Of a stretch of DNA of 5,098 nucleotides, positions 1 through 5,098 are shown in pieces. Source of the DNA: Pseudomonadota bacterium (GTDB taxonomy: Bacteria > Pseudomonadota > Gammaproteobacteria > Acidiferrobacterales > Acidiferrobacteraceae); contig JAJYPQ010000335.1 in NCBI GenBank assembly GCA_021795255.1, forward strand, positions 1 to 5,098. Reading direction: 5' to 3'. Position 1 is the first letter of the stretch; the number at the start of each line of letters is the position of its first letter. The position numbers and the translations under genes were made by a program. Under the pieces are notes generated by a model that did no database searches, was not told the origin of the DNA, and saw only the letters and a list, made by a program, of their open reading frames with translations.

Positions 1-1
1 C

Positions 2-660
2 GGCAACACGGCGTCTTCCTCATCACGGAAGCTCGACGAGTTTGACGTGTTTGTTCGTGACCCGATAGCTGTTAGCATCCTGCGTAAGGTGTTGAAGCCC
101 GGAGAGCGGCCGATTACCGAAATATTGAGCGCCGATACACCGTTCGGCATTGCGACCAACTTTGAGAGATTTCATGAAAAAAAGAAGTCGGGGGACATCG
201 CACTCCACTACGTCCGAAACGGCAAGCGCGACACTGGGTTTGTGCCACGGAGCACGATCACCAAGAACGCCAACCTCATTGACAAATGGAAGGTACTTGT
301 CCCAAAAGCAGGCTCAGATGGTGGTCAGAAAATTCCCGATTCCGTACTTGGCAAGCCGTGGCTGAGTCCACCGCCGTCTGTCGCTACGCAGACATTTCTC
401 GCTTTCTGGGTGGATAGTGAGAGCGAAGCACGAAGTCTTGAGTCCTACTACTGCACCAAGTTCTTTAGGCATCTTGTCTCGCTGCGCAAACTCACGCAAG
501 ACGCCCTGCGACCAATGTATTCGTGGGTTCCTATTCAAGCGTGGGATCGACAGTGGACGGATGAAGCGCTTTACAAGAAATACCGGCTCACAACAGAAGA
601 GATCGACTACATAGAGGCGGTCGTCCGCCCGATGCACATCAGTAGCGAGGCCGATGACTG

Positions 661-661
<1 letters not shown>
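2..661 (+). CDS. Eco57I-type N6-adenine DNA methyltransferase, C-terminal part (5' end outside window)
   Basis: The reading frame is open from base 2 and ends at TGA 659-661, giving 219 residues of a longer protein. The catalytic methylase core (SAM-binding and NPPY motifs) is not visible and must lie upstream. What remains resembles the C-terminal target-recognition region of Eco57I/TaqI-like adenine methyltransferases. It has the segment DKWKVLVPKAGS near the middle. Near the end come TKFFRHLVSLRKLTQDA, then YSWVPIQAWDRQWTDEALYK, and a helix around LTTEEIDYIEAVVRPM. I recognise this ending from family members annotated as Eco57I restriction-modification methylases. The inferred role is to methylate adenine at the recognition site and so protect host DNA from the partner encoded immediately downstream. 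An internal GTG at 47 could be read as a start but is not needed, because the frame is open upstream with family-like sequence. The family call is fairly sure; sequence specificity cannot be read. Confidence 0.82.

Positions 662-663
<2 letters not shown>
647..663 (+). promoter_or_regulatory. Stop/start overlap and Shine-Dalgarno of the helicase-nuclease gene
   Basis: The methyltransferase stop TGA (659-661) and the next ATG (661-663) share one base in TGATG. A GAGG (647-650) lies 10 bases before the ATG and could serve as a modest ribosome binding site. This arrangement supports translational coupling, so the nuclease would be made only when the protecting methyltransferase is translated. The overlap is seen directly; coupling is inferred. 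Confidence 0.6.
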
Positions 664-3198
<2,535 letters not shown>

Positions 3199-3222
3199 GC
3201 GGCGCCGCTTCAGCGGCGGTGC
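3199..3222. other. GC-rich hairpin just after the helicase-nuclease stop
   Basis: CGCCGC (3203-3208) and GCGGCG (3213-3218) form a perfect 6-bp stem around a TTCA loop. Outer pairs at 3199-3200 and 3221-3222 extend it past a mismatch and a G-T pair. It starts directly after the TAA at 3196-3198. No run of T follows, so it is not a textbook intrinsic terminator; it could slow exonucleases or help end the transcript. Confidence 0.35.
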
Positions 3223-3254
3223 GCCTCAACGGAGTTTACGATACCGCATGCGCA

Positions 3255-3273
3255 ACAAACCAGCAGGTTTTGT
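3255..3273. terminator. Weak terminator-like hairpin between converging genes
   Basis: AAACC (3257-3261) and GGTTT (3266-3270) pair around an AGCA loop. Two more pairs are possible past a single-base bulge. Since the helicase gene ends at 3198 on one strand and the integrase remnant ends at 3297 on the other, a bidirectional terminator would be expected here. The stem is short and the T run is only four bases, so support is weak. Confidence 0.25.
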
Positions 3274-3624
3274 GATTCTGGTACTGTGTCTCGGCCTTAC
3301 CCCAACCGTCCCACCAGATCCTCCGTCCGAAAATGCGTATACCGCTTCACCATCTGCATTGTCTTATGTCCGGTGATCGCCGCGACCTCCAGGCCGCTAA
3401 ACCCCCTCTCTGACAACCGACTGGCCGCCTCGTGGCGCAAGTTGTGGAAGGTCAGGCCCTCGATGCCGGCGGCCTTGCAGACCCGCTTAAAAGCCTGCGA
3501 AATTGAATCAGCGTGTAGAGACCAGATAAGCTCTTGTTGTATAAGACCGTGCTCATTACGCACAGTCGATTTTTCGTCCAAGACCGCCATCGCCGCCACG
3601 GACAACGGCACCTCGCGGGGTGTC

Positions 3625-3633
3625 CCGTTCTTT
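3625..3633. repeat. Target-site duplication, left copy
   Basis: CCGTTCTTT directly abuts the left terminal repeat of the small element and is identical to 3855-3863. A 9-bp duplication is typical of DDE transposase insertion. Collapsing the two copies restores an uninterrupted integrase reading frame. Confidence 0.88.
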
Positions 3634-3650
3634 CAGCAATTCTCAATGTG
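3634..3650 (+). repeat. Left terminal inverted repeat of the MITE-like element
   Basis: CAGCAATTCTCAATGTG; its exact reverse complement lies at 3838-3854. Identity between the two ends is lost immediately inside, at 3651 versus 3837, which defines the repeat as 17 bp. Confidence 0.9.
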
Positions 3651-3781
3651 GCGCCGCCGCGCAGCCAACAGGATCGATGTGATTTTACGACCGAATGCCG
3701 CTCAGGATCGCGAACGCCTCCGGTAAGGGGTAAACCCCCAGGGGATACTTGCCCTATTCGCAGGTAGCCCGACACAGACTC

Positions 3782-3807
3782 GCTTAAGATACCGGTATTC
3801 TTAAAGC
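3782..3807. repeat. Imperfect palindrome inside the MITE-like element
   Basis: GCTTAAGATACCGGTA followed by TTCTTAAAGC reads nearly the same on both strands. The centre is CCGG (3792-3795), flanked by ATA/TAT, then CTTAAG against CTTAAAG with a one-base offset. It could form a hairpin or bind a dimeric protein; no function is shown. Confidence 0.5.
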
Positions 3808-3837
3808 CGTCCCCTGGTGCTTTTGGCTATGTCACTT

Positions 3838-3854
3838 CACATTGAGAATTGCTG
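3838..3854 (-). repeat. Right terminal inverted repeat of the MITE-like element
   Basis: CACATTGAGAATTGCTG, the perfect reverse complement of 3634-3650, directly followed by the right copy of the 9-bp target duplication. Confidence 0.9.
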
Positions 3855-3863
3855 CCGTTCTTT
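3855..3863. repeat. Target-site duplication, right copy
   Basis: CCGTTCTTT, identical to 3625-3633 and directly abutting the right terminal repeat. Confidence 0.88.
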
Positions 3864-3888
3864 GTTTCCGGTACCAGTAAGAACAGAG

Positions 3889-4890
3889 TTAATCTAGCTT
3901 CCCCACCAAATCCTCGGCCCTTAAATGCGTATACTTGCCCAGCATCTGCATGGTCTTGTGTCCCGTAATGGCCTTCACTTCCAGGCCTCCCAGGCCCCTC
4001 TCAGTGAGCCGGGACGCGGCCTCATGGCGTAGGTCATGGAAGGTCAGGCCCTCGATGTTGGCGGCCTTACAGACCCGCTTAAAGGCCTGCGAAATCGAAT
4101 CAGAGTGTAGGGACCACACTAGGCCGTCAACCTTTCGTGGTAGGGATTCCAAGACCGCCAGTGCCGCCCTGGATAGCGGTACGCCTCGGGCCTCACTGGT
4201 TTTTGTTTCTTCCCAAGGAACCGTCAAAACGTGTGTTTGCCAATTGATTCGCTCCCAACGCATGGCCGCTATCTCCCCGCGACGCATGGCGGTTTCGATG
4301 GCCCAGGTGATGACAGGACCGATCTCGCCACCGTAGGCGTGGGCGGCAGTCAGGAGACGGGCTTCCTCGTTATCGACCAAGCGACGATTGCGACCTTGAG
4401 GGAGCTTGGGCTTGCGGACACACTCAACGGGGTTACTTAATGACCCCATACCCCATTCCTTTCGGGCGATATTGAAGACGTGTGAGAGGAGGGCGAGGTC
4501 CAGACGGACAGTGTTCGGTCCGGCCCCAGAGGCCTGCCGATCTCGAATGAAATTCGCGATGTCTTTGCCTTGAATGCTTGCCATCGATCGGCGCGCCAGG
4601 AGGCGATCTTGAAAAGCTTTAACGCGGCGCCCCTCACGGTCGGCGTTCTTTTTCTGAGGGACGATCTCGACGAGGTATCGACCCAGGGCGCCAGCCAGGG
4701 TTGTATTCTCAGCCTCAGTCCGCGATATGAACACCCCGCGGGCAATTTCGTTTTCAATACCCGCCGCCCAGGCCTGCGCCTCAGCTTTCGTGTCGAAGGT
4801 CCGGACTTGTGCCGGATAACCGCGACGTCGGATATGCGCTTGCCAGACCCTTTTACCCCCTGGGCCATTGCGGGCAATAAATGACGCCAT
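3889..4890 (-). CDS. Tyrosine-type site-specific integrase of a genomic island
   Basis: 333 residues, a normal length for phage or island integrases. Residues 1-60 are a basic arm-DNA-binding-like domain (RRRGYPAQVRTFDTKAEAQAWA). About 62-160 form the core-binding SAM-like domain. About 170-333 form the catalytic domain. All expected catalytic residues are visible: R203 (TAMRRGE), K230 (EETK), H285 and R288 (HDLRH), H311 (TGHK) and the nucleophile Y320 (GKYTH). It catalyses strand exchange between attachment sites through a covalent tyrosine-DNA intermediate. The ATG at 4888-4890 is preceded by GAAAGGGG six bases upstream, which supports this start. The gene begins 118 bp from the 3' end of tRNA-Asn and reads away from it, the usual layout for an island integrated in a tRNA. 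A related remnant lies directly downstream. No excisionase gene is visible in the window. Confidence 0.95.
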   Translation of the reverse strand: MASFIARNGPGGKRVWQAHIRRRGYPAQVRTFDTKAEAQAWAAGIENEIARGVFISRTEAENTTLAGALGRYLVEIVPQKKNADREGRRVKAFQDRLLARRSMASIQGKDIANFIRDRQASGAGPNTVRLDLALLSHVFNIARKEWGMGSLSNPVECVRKPKLPQGRNRRLVDNEEARLLTAAHAYGGEIGPVITWAIETAMRRGEIAAMRWERINWQTHVLTVPWEETKTSEARGVPLSRAALAVLESLPRKVDGLVWSLHSDSISQAFKRVCKAANIEGLTFHDLRHEAASRLTERGLGGLEVKAITGHKTMQMLGKYTHLRAEDLVGKLD

Positions 4891-4914
4891 CAGACACCCC
4901 TTTCTGATTGATGG
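4887..4914 (-). promoter_or_regulatory. Integrase ribosome binding site inside overlapping inverted repeats
   Basis: On the minus strand GAAAGGGG (plus 4897-4904) is the Shine-Dalgarno, six bases before the ATG. It sits largely in the loop between ATCAGA and TCTGAT (plus 4889-4894 and 4903-4908), a perfect 6-bp inverted repeat whose start-proximal arm overlaps the initiation codon. A second overlapping pair, CCATCA (4887-4892) and TGATGG (4909-4914), is also perfect. In RNA either stem would cover the start codon and could restrain translation; in DNA they could be an operator. The repeats are seen; regulation is inferred. Confidence 0.5.
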
Positions 4915-4918
4915 AGGT

Positions 4919-4948
4919 AATTTACTCGGTTTTGGGGCACGGTTACAA
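4919..4948 (-). promoter_or_regulatory. Candidate sigma-70 promoter for the integrase
   Basis: Reading the minus strand, TTGTAA (plus 4943-4948) and TAAATT (plus 4919-4924) resemble -35 and -10 boxes with an 18-bp spacer. The -10 box is about 28 bp from the start codon, so any leader would be short and would include the inverted repeats around the ribosome binding site. Motif match only. Confidence 0.4.
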
Positions 4949-5008
4949 CGAGATTACAGCAAACGCATGGCGTGGATGGGTGGGTACTGCGCTAAGTCCT
5001 TGATTTAT

Positions 5009-5036
5009 TGGCTCCCCGGGAAGGACTTGAACCTCC
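5009..5036 (-). other. Presumed island attachment site (3' end of tRNA-Asn)
   Basis: Tyrosine integrases lying next to a tRNA usually recombine within its 3' half (T arm to CCA), leaving a direct repeat of that segment at the far end of the island. I found no second copy of this segment in the window, so the other boundary should lie beyond the left edge. The exact crossover point and repeat length cannot be read; the coordinates mark only the likely zone. Confidence 0.45.
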
Positions 5037-5084
5037 GACCCGGTGATTAACAGTCACCTGCTCTACCGACTGAGCTACCGGGGA
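5009..5084 (-). tRNA. tRNA-Asn (anticodon GTT)
   Basis: A complete 76-base cloverleaf on the minus strand. The acceptor arms TCCCCGG and CCGGGGA pair perfectly, with a G discriminator and an encoded CCA (plus 5009-5011). The D arm is GCTC-AGTCGGTA-GAGC. The anticodon stem GGTGA/TCACC holds the loop CTGTTAA, whose GTT anticodon lies at plus 5049-5051 and reads Asn codons. The variable loop is GGGTC. The T arm is GGAGG-TTCAAGT-CCTTC, with one G-U pair. Its 3' end faces the integrase gene, which suggests it is the island's integration site; since the tRNA is complete, the element must carry the replaced 3' portion. Confidence 0.97.
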
Positions 5085-5098
5085 ACGCAAGGCCCGCT

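Larger units (their letters stand above)
3634..3854. mobile_element. Non-autonomous insertion element (MITE-like), 221 bp
   Basis: The element is bounded by perfect 17-bp terminal inverted repeats, CAGCAATTCTCAATGTG at 3634-3650 and its reverse complement at 3838-3854, and flanked by identical 9-bp direct repeats. Subterminal AGCCAA (3663-3668) and TTGGCT (3823-3828) add a second, slightly offset inverted pair. The interior holds no recognisable transposase, and stops occur in the frames examined, so it must rely on a transposase made elsewhere. The interior also contains GGGG-TAAA-CCCC (3727-3738), the pair CCAGGGG (3738-3744) and CCCCTGG (3811-3817), and a palindrome at 3782-3807, so a transcript could fold strongly. 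It could be an internally deleted derivative of a full insertion sequence. I cannot assign the family; 9-bp duplications occur in several, for example IS4, IS1 and ISAs1 relatives. Confidence 0.87.
3297..3877 (-). pseudogene. Tyrosine recombinase (integrase) C-terminal remnant, interrupted by a small transposon
   Basis: On the minus strand an open stretch from about 3632 to 3297 encodes the end of a phage-type tyrosine integrase. It has the HxLR box in LTFHNLRHEAASRL, TGHK, the catalytic tyrosine in VKRYTH, and the tail EDLVGRLG. Over the last 70 residues, 57 match the intact integrase next door (counted by eye), so the two are related but not a recent copy. The frame is broken at 3633 by the inserted element 3634-3854. 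If the element and one 9-bp repeat are removed, the frame continues through 3864-3877 as LLVPETKNGTPREVPLS, which includes the beta-hairpin lysine. The first roughly 220 residues of a normal integrase, including the first catalytic arginine, are missing. The homology stops about 11 bases beyond the intact integrase stop. Compared with the neighbour there are also seven extra residues between VPLS and SLHADS. It cannot encode an active recombinase. Confidence 0.88.

Noticed and set aside
3286..3726. Plus-strand open frame across the integrase remnant and the small element, with an arginine-rich end after 3647
   Set aside because: It runs antisense to clear integrase homology and crosses the insertion boundary, so it cannot be an old gene. 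The part inside the element was considered as a transposase remnant but shows no catalytic motif.
3452..3775. Minus-strand open frame starting inside the small element and running into the integrase remnant
   Set aside because: It uses a different frame from the integrase remnant and is created by the insertion; no recognisable domain.
3935..4336. Plus-strand open frame opposite the intact integrase
   Set aside because: Shadow of the integrase, whose motifs and start signals are strong. The similar plus-strand frame at 3286-3726 matches it only because both lie opposite related integrases.

Overview
The window looks like the tRNA-proximal end of an integrated genomic island carrying a restriction-modification cassette. 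Moderately high GC, a tRNA gene with an encoded CCA end, and the style of the integrase suggest a proteobacterium. That is an inference, and nothing in the window fixes the species.

Layout: (1) Positions 2-3198, plus strand, hold two overlapping defence genes. The first is the 3' end of an Eco57I-type adenine-specific DNA methyltransferase, cut by the left edge of the window. The second is a complete 845-residue protein that joins an N-terminal GIY-YIG (T5orf172-like) nuclease domain to a superfamily 2 DEAD/DEAH-type helicase/translocase. The stop of the first and the start of the second share one base (TGATG), so they are very probably one operon. (2) Positions 3199-3296 are non-coding between converging genes, with two weak hairpins. 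(3) Positions 3297-3877, minus strand, hold the C-terminal remnant of a tyrosine recombinase. It is split by a 221-bp non-autonomous transposable element (3634-3854) with 17-bp perfect terminal inverted repeats and a perfect 9-bp target-site duplication. Removing the element and one copy of the duplication restores an in-frame integrase motif (PETKNGTPREVPLS), which confirms the insertion. (4) Positions 3889-4890, minus strand, hold an intact 333-residue tyrosine integrase with all six catalytic residues, closely related to the remnant. (5) Positions 4891-5008 are the integrase leader, with a plausible promoter and an inverted repeat that encloses its ribosome binding site. (6) Positions 5009-5084, minus strand, hold a complete tRNA-Asn(GTT) whose 3' end faces the integrase, the usual arrangement for an island attachment site.

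Reading the parts together: the intact integrase probably inserted the island into the 3' end of tRNA-Asn, and the remnant suggests an earlier or neighbouring related element at the same site that was later deleted and hit by the small transposon. The cargo nearest the integrase is the restriction-modification pair. The methyltransferase should protect the host DNA. The helicase-nuclease should translocate on and cut unmodified DNA. The most unusual points are the GIY-YIG domain where Type I/III-like enzymes normally carry a PD-(D/E)XK nuclease, and the small element inside the integrase remnant.
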